This document shows positions 35,695 to 46,451 of a DNA stretch of 64,000 nucleotides, in pieces. This stretch comes from Rhododendron vialii (taxonomy: Eukaryota > Streptophyta > Magnoliopsida > Ericales > Ericaceae): the NCBI RefSeq assembly GCF_030253575.1, contig NC_080569.1, positions 23,000,001-23,064,000 on the forward strand, given 5' to 3'. A model generated the notes under the pieces. That model was given only the letters and a program-made list of their open reading frames with translations, was not told the origin of the DNA and searched no databases. The position numbers and the translations under genes were made by a program. How positions within the stretch are numbered: the stretch's first letter is position 1; every line of letters begins with the position of its first letter.

Positions 35695-38600
35695 TCAAGC
35701 TGGAGAATAAATATCACAGAACCCCAGTTTGTTACATAATAACTCTAAACGTGGTTTAAATAACGGTTTGGTGAAGATATCTGTCAACTGAGCTCCTGTA
35801 GATACAAAAGGGGTAGCCAACACGCCACTATCTATCTTCTCCCGAACAATATGACAATCTACTTTGATATGTTTGGTTCTCTCATGAAATACCGGATTCG
35901 AAGCGATGTGTATTGCTGCCTGATTATCACAATACATAGGAATAGGTAACTGTACGCCAAATCCCAACTCCTTGAGCAAAGCTCTCAACCATACAATCTC
36001 GCACGTAGTATGAGCCATGGCACGATATTCTGCTTCAGCACTGGACCGAGCAACAATAGTTTGTTTCTTGCTCTTCTAGGTAACTAGATTTCCACCAACA
36101 AAAGTACAGTATCCAGTTGTTGACCTTCTATCAGATGGTGATCCTGCCCGATCAGCATCAGTAAAGGCCTCAACACGCAAATGACCATTTGAACGATAGA
36201 ATAGACCACGTCCAGGATTAGCCTTGAGATACTTCACAACACAAAGACAAGCTTCCCAATGGGGAAGACGAGGGGCTGACATAAACTGACATATCATACT
36301 GACAGCAAATGAGATATCAGGCCGTGTATTGGTGAGATAATTCAATTTGCCAACTAAGCGACGATAACGGTCTGGATGAGGAAATATCTCCCCCTGATCG
36401 ACACACAATTTGACGTTTGGATCCATAGGAGTCTCCACAGGTTTTGCTCCCAATAAACCAGTTTCCTCTAGAATATCTAGCGTATACTTTCTTTGGGATA
36501 GACTAATCCCCTCCTTCGATCTTGCTACCTCAATACCCAAGAAATATCGCAGTTTACCTAAATCTTTGGTGTGAAACTGACGTTGTAGAAAGTGTTTTAG
36601 CTCATCAATACCTTTCTGATCATCCCCAGTAATAATGATATCATCCACATACACAATCAACACTACTTTTCCCCGATCGGACTGAATAGAAAAGACAGAA
36701 TGATCAAAATGAGAGCGACGCATACCAAACTGCAACACAACATCACTAAACCTGCCAAACCAAGCTTGAGGTGACTGCTTAAGACCATAAAGAGCTTTGC
36801 AAAGGCGACACACCTGAGAACGCTCCCCCTGAGCAACAAACCCAGGAGGCTGCTCCATATACACCTCCTCAAGTAGATCACCATGGAGAAACGCATTCTT
36901 GACATCCAATTGAAATAAGGGCCAACCAAGATTGGCAGCCATAGAAATAAGAACTCGAACAGAGGTAATTTTGGCCACCGGAGAGAAAGTCTCTGCATAA
37001 TCAACCCCATATGTCTGAGTATAGCCTTTGGCCACAAGACGGGCCTTGTACCGTTCGACGGTGCCATCTAGATTATACTTAACTGTAAATACCCATCGAC
37101 ATCCAACGGTAGACTTACCTGGAGGAAGAGGAACCAACGCCTAAGTGCCATTGTCGTGAAGAGCAGACATCTCAGCCTCCATAGCTGTCCGCCACTCAGA
37201 AATAGACAAGGCCTCCTGAACATTGTTAGGAATAGAAATGGACGAAACAGAAGTAGTAAAAGCACGAAGAGACGGAGACAGATGATCATAGGAAACAAAC
37301 CGAGCAATAGGATAAGAAGTGCAAGACCGAATACCTTTGCGTAAACCGGATCTTGGGACGAAGGAGGCGCAGTGGTAGGCACCGGTGGGGCTGTTAATAC
37401 ATGTCGCCGACGAACATATACCTGCATGGGTGGCATCAGCACACACAAAGTGACGACGAAGAGAAGGTGAGTAACACTTATACCCTTTTTGAGTGCGCGA
37501 ATAACCAAGAAAGACACCGGATCGACCGGGGGTCAAGTTTATCCCGGTCAGGATCAAGCGCATGAACATAACAGGTGCACCCGAAAACCCTAGGGGGTAA
37601 TGAGTGGAGAGGACGATCGGAAAATAAAACTTTGTGAGGTATCTGTCCACCAAGAACAGTGGAAGGCATACGGTTAATCAAGTAACAGGCTGTAAGAACA
37701 GCATCACTCCAATAAGATTTAGGAACCTGAAACTGTATTAACATGGCACGCATAACCTCAGTTATGAGTCTGATCTTACGTTTAGCAACCCCATTTTGTT
37801 GTGGAGTCCGAGCGCAAGAAGACTGGTGAAGTATCCCATGATCATCAAGAAAACGAGAGAGAGCATTATGAAAATATTCGCGTGCATTATCGGAACAAAG
37901 TATACAAATGCAGGTATCAAACTGAGTCTTTATTTCGGCATAAAATGACTTAAAAACAGAAGACAATTCTGATCGCGTTTTCATAAGATAAAGATATGTA
38001 ACACGAGAGAAATCGTTTACAAAAATAACATAGTACTGAAAACCAGCTATAGTGGGAACATGAATAGGACCCCAAATATCCGAATGTACTAACTGAAAAG
38101 GACGCGACACACGATGCTCAATTCTAGGATAAAAGGACACTCGACGGTGTTTACTAAACTCACAGACCTCACATTGCAAATCCTTAATATTGCTACATGA
38201 TGGAACTAGACGCTGCAAATTTGAAAGAGAAGGATGACCCAGACGACAATGTTGTTGATATGGTGATACTGATGACCGAAGGGCAGCAGACGCAGGATAG
38301 ATGTCATCGGCAAAGTAATATAAGCCGCCACTTTCAGTACCCCCACTAATCTTCCTCCCCGTCTTCAGATCCTGAAACACACAACCATGAGGAAGAAATG
38401 TGACGGAGCAATTTAAAGACTTTGTAAGTTTACTAACAGACATAAGGTTAAAAGGAAAACGAGGAACATGTAACACTGAGTCCAAAGTAAAAGATGAAGT
38501 GATAAGAACAGAATCGAAACCAATAAGTTCTGTGGTAGAACCATCTGCTAAGGTAACATGAGATGGTTTACCAACAGACTGACGACGAGAAAACAGAGTA

Positions 38601-38761
38601 GAAGTACCAGTCATATGATCAGAGGCACCAAAATCAATAACCCAAGGAGTAGAAGTGGAGGAAGATACAACACAACCAACGGATGAACCTTTCTGAGCAA
38701 GCGTAGCAGTGGAGGAAGAACTTGCAGTTGGAGACTGAAATGACATAAGGCGCTGGTACTC
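35695..38761 (-). pseudogene. Copia pol region: integrase, reverse transcriptase, RNase H (fossil)
   Basis: Read leftwards: a gag-pre-integrase HHCC-type zinc region (CRLGHPSLSNLQR, then CEVC), the integrase core (LVHSDIWGP ... FVNDFSR), copia reverse transcriptase (YGLKQSPQAWF, YVDDIIITGDD) and the copia RNase H end (AEAEYRAMA-like region through YCDNQAAIHIA). Family identity is secure. The region is no longer a single open frame and is treated as a fossil. Confidence 0.92.
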
Positions 38762-38769
38762 CTCTGTAG

Positions 38770-39405
38770 CAATGTTCTAAATGGCGCTTGGCGCTAGTAG
38801 GGCGGAGACCCACCTCCAAGCGCCAAGCCGCCTAAGCGCCCGCCTAGGCGCCGCCAAGCAATTTGGCGTTTTTTTTTTTTTAACAAACCATTATCCAATC
38901 AAACTATATTTTATGTATCCATAATACAAGTTCAAAGTTCTACATAACCATAATGCAAAATTAAATGTACAAACCCAAATGAAATTAAGTAGTAGCAACT
39001 AGCAAATAAGTTGAATAAGACAATAAGTAGAAATAAACGAGATCGGAGATTCCTAATGCCGAGTTAAAAGTTCATCTCCTTTCTTTAACTCTTCTCCTCC
39101 ATACACTTCCACAAAACTTGATCTACATTAGTTTAATACTATACATTTTAGGCCGCCAAAGGCCTCCAAAGACGTCGATGATGCCGCCAAGCCCCGCCAA
39201 GGCCCGCCAAGACCGCCAAGGCGGCCGCCAAACACCGCCAAACCTCCTTGGGCGCCAAATCGCCGAGACTGCCATGGCCGCCAAGGCCACCTAGGCGGCC
39301 GCCAAGACCGCCAAACCTCCCTGGGTGCCAAATCAAACGCCAAGGGGTATTGGCATGGCGGCAGGGTACCTCCAAGCGCCTCGGCGGCCGCCATTTAGAA
39401 CACTG
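38770..39405. mobile_element. Non-autonomous hAT-type element nested in the copia element, 636 bp
   Basis: The ends are inverted (caatgttctaaatggcg on the left; the right end reads cagtgttctaaatggcg in reverse complement), and the 8-bp duplication ctctgtag lies on both sides (38762-38769, 39406-39413). CA...TG ends with an 8-bp duplication are the hAT signature. The interior has a T-run, an AT-rich middle and two GC-rich arms full of gccgccaag words. No transposase is encoded. Confidence 0.92.
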
Positions 39406-39413
39406 CTCTGTAG

Positions 39414-40388
39414 AGATAGTCACCACATTGTCAGCAGAAGCATCCTGAGAGATAGCAACCTGATGAGCCTGAGGGAAACCGTGGAGATCATAACAGAACT
39501 CCACCGTATGATTGGTTCCCCGACAATGAGTACAAAACCTGGAATCCCGGCCGCGACCACGGCCACCTCCCCCTGATATACGACCCCCACGAGTACCAAA
39601 ACTAGAGTCACGACCAACAAAACCACGACCACTATCTCCAGAATCACGACCACGACCATTGAACCCAGAATCACGGCCACGACCACGGCCACGACTAAAG
39701 GAAGAGCCAGAACCACCAAATACAGTGGAAGCTAATGCTGAAGGATCAGGAGGTGGCACAGGCATAGATACAGAAGACTGACGAAGTCGACTAAAAACCT
39801 CGCTAAGAGAAGGTAAATCTCGAGATCCCAAAAGCTGATTACTGACGGGACCATAAGTAGTCGATGATACACCAGATATGAATCGAGTCACCTGCATACG
39901 CTCGTGCTGGCGCCGCATAAGCTGAACATCAGTAGAAATAGGCTCACAGATATTGAGCTCCTCACAGATACCACGAAATTTGGCATAATAAGACTCCAAG
40001 GATAAATCACCCTGTGAGATAGAAAAGGACTGATGAAGATCATATGTGCGATGGAGATTGTTAACACCAGAATACATCTCCTGAGCCTGTGTCCATACTT
40101 GTTTGGCTGTAGGTAAGAAGACCAGTGTACTAGAAATATGGTCGTCCATGCTATTCCATAATTCAAATCGAATCCGAGCATCCTCGGACACCCATGCCCC
40201 ATATGTGGCAGCAGTCGCTGCAGGGGGGTCATCTGTCAAAAAATGATACAATGTCTCACCCAAACAACATATTTTTTGCCATTCAAAAGTGTAGAGGTAA
40301 TAGACAGCCTCTCCCGAAATCGAGAAGAACGAGCAGAGCTACCAATAACAGCGGAAGAAGAAGCAGACTTAGTCTCCTCTGCAGACAT
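39414..40388 (-). pseudogene. Copia gag region (fossil)
   Basis: Gag of the copia 'UBN2/Retrotran_gag' type: WVSEDARIRFELWNSMDDHI, then LESYYAKFRGICEELN, an Arg/Gly-rich stretch, and a zinc knuckle (CTHCRGTNHTVEFC). Its 3' end is separated from pol by the hAT insertion. Confidence 0.85.
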
Positions 40389-40798
40389 TGTACCGTACAA
40401 AATAGAGGCAATCCAAACAATACATGACCACGCACCTTCAAACTACTAAACAATCGACCGATCAAACCTTGGATGCCAACTAATCAACAGCTAACAACTA
40501 ATAACCCAAATCATCCAACCCAACAGCATGCGACATCAGTAACAGCAACAAACCATACCAACCCAAGTGTTCAACGAAATCAATAAAGGCAACAACCCAA
40601 CAAAACTTCAATAATCAATACACAACATCAGTAATACCCAAACTGAAATACCCAACTGAAATATGCACAAATCATGAATACCCAATTGAAATACCCAACT
40701 TACATCAACGTGGAGTAAAGATCAAACTAAACAAGAGCAGAATGGAGTACGAAATTAACAGCAGAAGTCAGAATCAGCAGCCAGGAGGGTACCAGAGA

Positions 40799-40880
40799 GT
40801 TCGCCGGAGACTGGTGAGGGTCGCCGGAGGCTGGGCGAGGGTCGCCGGAGGCTGGGCGAGGGTCGCCGGAGGTTGGGTAA
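40799..40880. repeat. 21-bp tandem repeat in the copia leader
   Basis: Three to four copies of a unit built on gggtcgccggaggctgggcg. It lies between the primer-binding site and gag. Confidence 0.85.
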
Positions 40881-41055
40881 CGGTCGGCAAGGGTCGCCGG
40901 TTGCTGGATGCAGTCTGGGTTGGCTGGGTTTAGGGTTTTGCTGGGTTTAGAATTGTCGGGGGTGATGAAGTCAGTAGATGGATGATGGGTGGGTTAGGGT
41001 TGGTGGATTTAGACGCATATAATCTAAGGTGGATTAGGGTTAGGCTCTGATACCA

Positions 41056-41208
41056 TGTTTGGAAGGAGAGAGTAAGAAAAGTGTATAGGGTATTAATTAA
41101 CCCTAACACAAGAGAGAGCTTTTATTTATATTACTTAGTGACTTGTTACATAACTCCAACAATCCGATGTGGGACAAAGACTAACTATTCTAATACTCTA
41201 TTCTAACA
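41056..41208 (-). repeat. Copia 5' LTR
   Basis: 153 bp, adjoining the primer-binding site at 41043-41055. Confidence 0.93.
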
Positions 41209-41213
41209 GCAAC

Positions 41214-43226
41214 CTGCTTTTGTATAAAGGGATAAAACGTAGTAGTTTATAGAAAAGGGATGAGGTAGAAAAAGTATGTTGGCATCTCACCACAGAGAGT
41301 GGAAAATTATCTTGTCAAGAAAATCTGTCGCTTCAGGTAAGTGCACATTCTCCGAGGCCATAAAATAAGAGGAAAAAAATTGTGGTTGAACTAAGAAAAT
41401 GTTCCTTCATGCTTTAAGGATAATTGAGAGCTCTCAACAAATGCACTTTAAGCTTCACTTACACAAGTACTTGAGTAGCAGCACACATGCTAAATGTTGT
41501 CATATGTGAAAGAAAATGTTGCAATTTACTAACAGGAACTACTAGTAATAACACTTCTCCAATACCTCATATTTCACTTGTTTTTAGGCCTTCATTTTCA
41601 CTCTTTTTTATTAACAAATTCCAAGTCTGCAAAGGTACTAATCCTCTAGCCCCAGTATAATTTCAGAATCCCCACAATTTGCAGTTCTCCGAGGAGTACA
41701 AAGGAATCTACCAAAAGCACCAGACTTGTATCAGGAAAAACATTACACAATCCTACTGCATTGAGAGTTAATCGTAGCAAGAACTATGAAAATCTAGTCT
41801 ACAAGGAACTTACACCAGCAACAGACCACCATAGCAGCATATAGCTTGAACTGCAGTTATTACTTATTAGCTACACAACATCAAAACACCTACTGAGTCT
41901 AACTTGAGACATGCGTGCCCCCAATGTATCCCATGACTAAATGTAAGAAAACTAGTGGACACGCAACTTGGCATGTTCACTACGTTTCCATGGCGTTGTC
42001 GCAACTCGCATGGCCACCACAAATATGGCAACCAGATAGGGGGCCTTGGTGCTTCAAAGTTCATAGAGACTGAGCTGCTACAGTATTGGTCACACACTAT
42101 GAGGGTGCAATCTTTGGTAGCTTTACAACTTTTGTGTTTGGAGCACATGGTTGTCCAAGGATAGAGAACTCAAAACTTGCAAGATTCAGAGAGGTTGTAA
42201 ATTCCGACTTGAACAGCACTGTTTAGAATTCAGGTTGAGTTTCCACTTTCCAGGAATGGATTATATTGCCAGAGCTATTCATTTGTTCATGTGCACAATT
42301 GGAAAGGTTTCTATTCCGTGTTAGTCAGTAAGATGCAATAGGTCAACTAATTTGCAAACAACACCAAGTAATAAGGAGACAAGAATAGACAGATACTACT
42401 TGGTCAATCAAAACCTCACCAACCGCAAAGTGGAACAAAGCATCCTGGTTAGGAAGAAGGGGGACACATAATAGTTGTAAACAAAAACATGGTAGATCAT
42501 GATCTACCAGCAATTGTGAAATACAACATCTGCTCCAACAAACCTAATGCCTACGGATGAACAAGCTAGTAGGGAAAAGAAGTTGCTTACTAAAGGGAGA
42601 CTAACAACATTCAATCGTGCTTGGGAGTTCACTGTGGACTTCCATCGGAAGCACCTTTGATTCATTTCAATAAGTACCTGTGGCACAACTAGAGAATATC
42701 ATCAAAGGAAGAAAATATTGAAAATCTCTAAGAGTGAACTGTACAAATGCGTTACAATACCACACATCCAATGTTTCAAAATTTGGTTTCATCCTTCATT
42801 TCTATTTCTCCTTTAAGATAGCAGGACTGTAAGCAGGATGAATCCCATGGCTGCGGGGTTGCTAATCCAATAAGCCCTGTGCAATTGCTGCTCAATCCTC
42901 ATTTCATCAAACATCTTCCATATTATATCAGTTTACGAATGAATGGGCAATAATTCAACAGAATAACCAAAACTACAAGGAGAGACACAAACAGAAAAAC
43001 ACAGTACCACTGCATTATGAAATTCATCACAAGGGCAAGAACTTAGATCAACATATTCAACAACAAAACTGAGTATCGCATTACAGAAAATAGCACGAGA
43101 TCACATTCAAAATGTAACTATCTGGTCTCATAAACGTTCTGAGCAAAAAACAAGCACTCATCAAATTACCAACTAATCTGAACTTATTCTGCGGCCTATC
43201 TTGCTTCGGCACTGCTGCCCTCGATC
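41214..43226. other. Spacer between copia element and OST3/6 gene
   Basis: No gene is supported. The last few hundred bases before 43227 are probably the OST3/6 3' untranslated region. The short frames here carry no motifs. Confidence 0.5.
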
Positions 43227-44264
43227 TCACTGCCAACTCGAAGGCCAATACATATTAATCCCGTACCCTGTCTTCCAATTATCCAAGAACACCACCTTCG
43301 TCACCGCCCAATAAGAAACCACTAACGCGAAAATCATGACCGCCCTCTGCACCTTCACATCCCTCACCCTCACAAGGACATGAGTCACAAAAGCCAGTAA
43401 CAACCCCACAACAGTATACAAAAACCCCACAGCAAACCCCTCAGCCCCCAGCTGCATCCCCGACCCCTGGTAAAAGAAAACCAGCTTCGACGGATCGTCA
43501 CGGTCCACCATAAACATCGGCATATGCCGAATTATATTATGCATAGCCCCAGAAACACTAAAGAAGTATACAAACACAGCTCCAGCCAACCACAAATTGG
43601 GATCGTGCAAAAGGGTTTCGCCCGCAACCACTCTTTTAATGACGAAAGGCATCAAGACCAGCAAACCAGCAACCATCACGATGACCTGTTTCTTGGAAAC
43701 GACCGGGGGTCGGTGGATGGGGCCGACGGTTAACTGGGTTTTGGACTCGACGAACTCGGCCATGGACTCGGCGAGGCGGGAGAAGTCCCCGGCTTCCATT
43801 TGGATCGAGTCGGCTTTGAGGTCGAGAGCGGTGGAGGGGACGAGGCGGATGTGGGGGAGGGAATTGACGGCGAAGAGGGCGAAGGATTGCTGGGATTCTC
43901 TGAACTCGAGGTCGCAGAAGAAGAGGTGAGGTTTGTTAGGGTTAGGATTAGGGTTGTTTTGGATGAAGGAGGAGGCGAGGAGGGAGAATTCAGATTTCAA
44001 GGGTTTGAGGCGGAGCTCGGACTTGTCGTGGAGCTGTTGGGCGTCGAAGAAGAGGAGGAGGGAGAAGGGGCGGGGAGGGGAGGTGGAGGTGAGGAGGCGG
44101 GAGATGAGGGAGTCGGTGAGGTGGATGACGCCGGCGGGGGATTGGGATTGGAGGTTGAGGAGGTCGGAGACGAGGTCGGAGGTGGCGGTGGTGGTGGTGA
44201 GGAGGGGGAGGAGAGAGAGGAGGAGGAGGAGGAGAGAGAGAGGGGTGGATCTGGGGGTCGCCAT
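43227..44264 (-). CDS. Oligosaccharyltransferase complex subunit OST3/OST6 family
   Basis: This subunit of the ER oligosaccharyltransferase helps N-glycosylate nascent proteins. It is a single exon of 345 residues. I take the ATG at 44264 (MATPRSTPLSLLLLLLSLLP), which has a good context (ATGG, A at -3) and starts directly with a signal peptide; the frame continues a little upstream but without a better ATG. Residues ~30-185 form the luminal thioredoxin-like domain (FSLLLFFDAQQLHDKSEL; HLFFCDLEFRESQQSF). Four membrane segments follow (~195-215, ~225-245, ~280-305, ~315-335), with the family block SGAMHNIIRHMP between TM2 and TM3 and the end GYGINMYWPSSWQ. The CxxC redox pair of yeast and animal homologues is not seen in the luminal domain. 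The N-terminal coding half is strongly GC-biased. Confidence 0.93.
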   Translation of the reverse strand: MATPRSTPLSLLLLLLSLLPLLTTTTATSDLVSDLLNLQSQSPAGVIHLTDSLISRLLTSTSPPRPFSLLLFFDAQQLHDKSELRLKPLKSEFSLLASSFIQNNPNPNPNKPHLFFCDLEFRESQQSFALFAVNSLPHIRLVPSTALDLKADSIQMEAGDFSRLAESMAEFVESKTQLTVGPIHRPPVVSKKQVIVMVAGLLVLMPFVIKRVVAGETLLHDPNLWLAGAVFVYFFSVSGAMHNIIRHMPMFMVDRDDPSKLVFFYQGSGMQLGAEGFAVGFLYTVVGLLLAFVTHVLVRVRDVKVQRAVMIFALVVSYWAVTKVVFLDNWKTGYGINMYWPSSWQ

Positions 44265-45060
44265 TGATGGGTCTTCTTCAGAAGTCTTCTGAAGAAAGGG
44301 AGAAAGCAAGGGTTTTGTTTTGTTTTGTTTTGGCTTTGGATCGGCGATGACTTCCGATCGGACTTGAGACGGTTGACTATACTACTACTATTGTGCAGTT
44401 TATTATTTATTTTTGAAAAGATATTGTGCAGTTTATTAGGTTTTGGTTTAGGCCTTGTTTGGTTTCAATCTAAACGCAATAAGACACAAAAACCATACGG
44501 GAATCATGTAGGGCGCCCTACATGCTACATGCTATAGGGTTGGATGCATCACGCCAATCGTTCATCTCAGTAATTAATAGTCTAAAATTAAAACAAGCTC
44601 TTTTAATTTGTTTGAAATCCGGACCATCGAAAACGCGCGGTTGATGCCCTATAACCGCTGTAATGCAGGAGTGCCCTACAGCTTTTGTAGTGCATGAGTG
44701 CACTACAGGTTTCCGAATCTGAACAATATTGATAGATTTTCTGAAATGCTATCTTCTGCTGTCAAGAATGAGAAAATCATTTTTGGCACCAATTTGGGGT
44801 TAGCGAAATTTTCCGTTTTTATTCAATTAATTTGATTTGTATAAAAATGGGATGAAATAAATTTAATGGTCCGAGTTTGAAATTATGGGGAAATTGCAAT
44901 AGATCGATGAAGCAGATATGCTACAATTTGGCTTTTTGACATAACAACAAACCATAAAAATGACTTTAGCGAAGAATTTTGGCACCATTTCAATTTTCAG
45001 GTGCTTGCTCTAAGACATTTTTTCTTGTCGCTAGCATAAAATATCAAAAAAGAGAAAGAG
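44265..45060. other. OST3/6 upstream region and spacer
   Basis: 5' flank of OST3/6. It contains the candidate MITE at 44498-44716 and otherwise no gene. Confidence 0.5.
44498..44716. mobile_element. Candidate small MITE with imperfect ends
   Basis: The left end (cgggaatcatgtagggc) and the reverse complement of the right end (cggaaacctgtagtgc) are similar over ~25 bases at ~70%. The left end includes the perfect 16-bp palindrome tgtagggcgccctaca. No certain target duplication was found. Confidence 0.4.
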
Positions 45061-45069
45061 ATAAAGAAA

Positions 45070-45287
45070 GAGTGATTTGCCTTTATATCCCTTCGATTTA
45101 TGTGAAAAGTTCAACTTAGTCCTTCCAGTTTCAATTTCACCCAACTAAACCTTCGATTTCCAAAATTATTTCAATGTCATCCTTCCAATGCCTCTCGTCA
45201 TTAAATTGGACAGAAAAGGGCCATGTGCCCATCACATGAGCCTCCCCCCAAGGGCATATTTGCCCATTCCCCCCTCCCCTAACCCTA
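45070..45287. repeat. MULE left terminal inverted repeat
   Basis: 218 bp, paired with 61641-61857. It probably contains the promoter region for the GRF gene. Confidence 0.95.
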
Positions 45288-45379
45288 TATCCATTGGAGG
45301 GAAATGCCTCCATTTATACCGCCATTTCACCCATTATCCATACCTCTGTCTCTCTCCTCATCACTGGTTAGCATGTCTC

Positions 45380-45383
45380 TCTT

Positions 45384-45420
<37 letters not shown>

Positions 45421-45563
45421 GTCTCTCTCTCTCTCTCTCTCTCTTATATATATATATATATATTTCTATCTGTAACTCTCTCTCTCTCTCTCTATCTTTC
45501 TATCTGTAACTCTGTCTCTATCTCTCTCTGTCTCTGTCTCTTTCTGTCTCTCTCTCTCTTTCT
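45380..45563. repeat. (CT)n/(TA)n microsatellite in the GRF gene leader
   Basis: A long run of ctctct with interspersed gt and a (ta)n block at about 45445-45462. It ends ~30 bp before the GRF start codon and is expected to be length-variable. A ttttacag acceptor-like site at ~45566-45573 could mark a leader intron. Confidence 0.85.
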
Positions 45564-45593
45564 CATTTTACAGGTTATCATCTCCCACCCACC

Positions 45594-45986
45594 ATGGATT
45601 CTTCATCTTCAACAAGCACAAATGCAATGATTCCTAGGTACAGAACTAAATATTGCCATTGCAAGCTCCAGGCAGTCATCAAAGTGACTAATTCAGATCC
45701 AAACAGAGGAAAATTATATTACTCATGTCCAAATGGAGTCTGTGAGATATGGGATTGGTGCAAGCCAATTAACACAGTCCTAAGTGTGCCAACCCAAAGG
45801 AGGTTTGTCCATGAAGATGAGACAGAAAAGGCAACATATGGGGATGAAAATGCAAGACGTAGGGTTGATAATGCAATGGTAGCTAGGATGCAAGTGCTTG
45901 AAGGGCAGCTAGGAACTGTAAAGATGATGGTGGCCATGTGCCTCATCACCATTGTCTTGTGTTTTTTTGTTATCCTACTGAAATGA
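45594..45986 (+). CDS. GRF-type zinc-finger protein with C-terminal membrane anchor (At4g04775-like), inside the MULE
   Basis: A 130-residue single-exon protein; the ATG sits in a strong context (caccATGg). The GRF zinc finger is at residues ~20-57: Cys21-His-Cys23, RGKLYYSC with Cys45, Cys50, then W-D-W-C with Cys56. GRF fingers bind single-stranded nucleic acid in other proteins, for example NEIL3 and TOP3A. Residues ~85-108 are charged and helix-prone, and the last 20 residues form a hydrophobic tail anchor (MCLITIVLCFFVILL). The layout matches the uncharacterised At4g04775-like plant family. The frame is intact although the transposase gene of the same element is not. A role in transposition (in the manner of mudrB) is only a guess; it may be a captured host gene. 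Confidence 0.85.
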   Translation: MDSSSSTSTNAMIPRYRTKYCHCKLQAVIKVTNSDPNRGKLYYSCPNGVCEIWDWCKPINTVLSVPTQRRFVHEDETEKATYGDENARRRVDNAMVARMQVLEGQLGTVKMMVAMCLITIVLCFFVILLK

Positions 45987-46248
45987 ATGTAATGCACCTA
46001 ATGAATGAAATGAATCAGCTTTTGTGGGTTTGGAAACTTGTGTTTATTTACATGGCATTACAATAGACAAAAGGCAGTTCAATAATATACCTAATTGCCA
46101 AACCATATGACAGTTGATGAATAAGACAATTCATTGAAGAAGAAGACAGTTGCATTAACTATAATATCAGTTTAAAACTTGCCAAAATCAGTGCAATACA
46201 ACCATTCAACATCAGTCAATACATAAACCAAATACCAACTTAGGAACC

Positions 46249-46377
46249 AACCATTCAATATCCAGTTAACACAAAAACCTACTTGCCAACCAACCATTCA
46301 ATATCCAAACATTACAAAAACTTACTTGGCAACCAACCATTCAATATCCAAACTTTACATAAACCTACTTGGCAAAC
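46249..46377. repeat. Three 43-bp tandem repeats between the convergent MULE genes
   Basis: The unit starts aaccattcaatatcca at 46249, 46292 and 46335. It lies just beyond the stop codon of the transposase gene (46387-46389), so in its 3' flank. Confidence 0.85.
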
Positions 46378-46451
46378 AAAATAAACCTATTGTGCTGGTG
46401 GTTGTGAAGCCCTACCCCTTCCATAACCCCTGCCCCTTCCAACAGTCTTTC

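Larger units (their letters stand above)
35532..41208 (-). mobile_element. Young Ty1/copia LTR retrotransposon with a nested hAT insertion
   Basis: The two LTRs are 35532-35687 (3') and 41056-41208 (5'). The 5-bp duplication gcaac flanks them (35527-35531, 41209-41213). The primer-binding site TGGTATCAGAGCC (initiator methionine tRNA type) directly abuts the 5' LTR, and a G-rich polypurine tract abuts the 3' LTR. Gag precedes pol on the minus strand, in copia order (integrase before reverse transcriptase). The LTRs differ by one substitution and one 3-bp indel, so insertion was recent, of the order of a few hundred thousand years at usual plant rates. It is structurally whole but broken, with a handful of breaks besides the 636-bp insertion between gag and pol. 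Confidence 0.95.

Noticed and set aside
40742-40933. Val/Ala/Gly/Trp repeat protein
   Set aside because: It is a translation of the 21-bp tandem repeat in the copia leader, on the antisense strand.
43800-44292. Long plus-strand frames opposite the OST3/6 gene
   Set aside because: They are Glu/Gly- or Arg-rich translations of the GC-biased complement of the OST3/6 coding strand; no motifs.
45188-45630. Ser/Leu-rich frames over the CT tract before the GRF gene
   Set aside because: They are translations of a (CT)n microsatellite.
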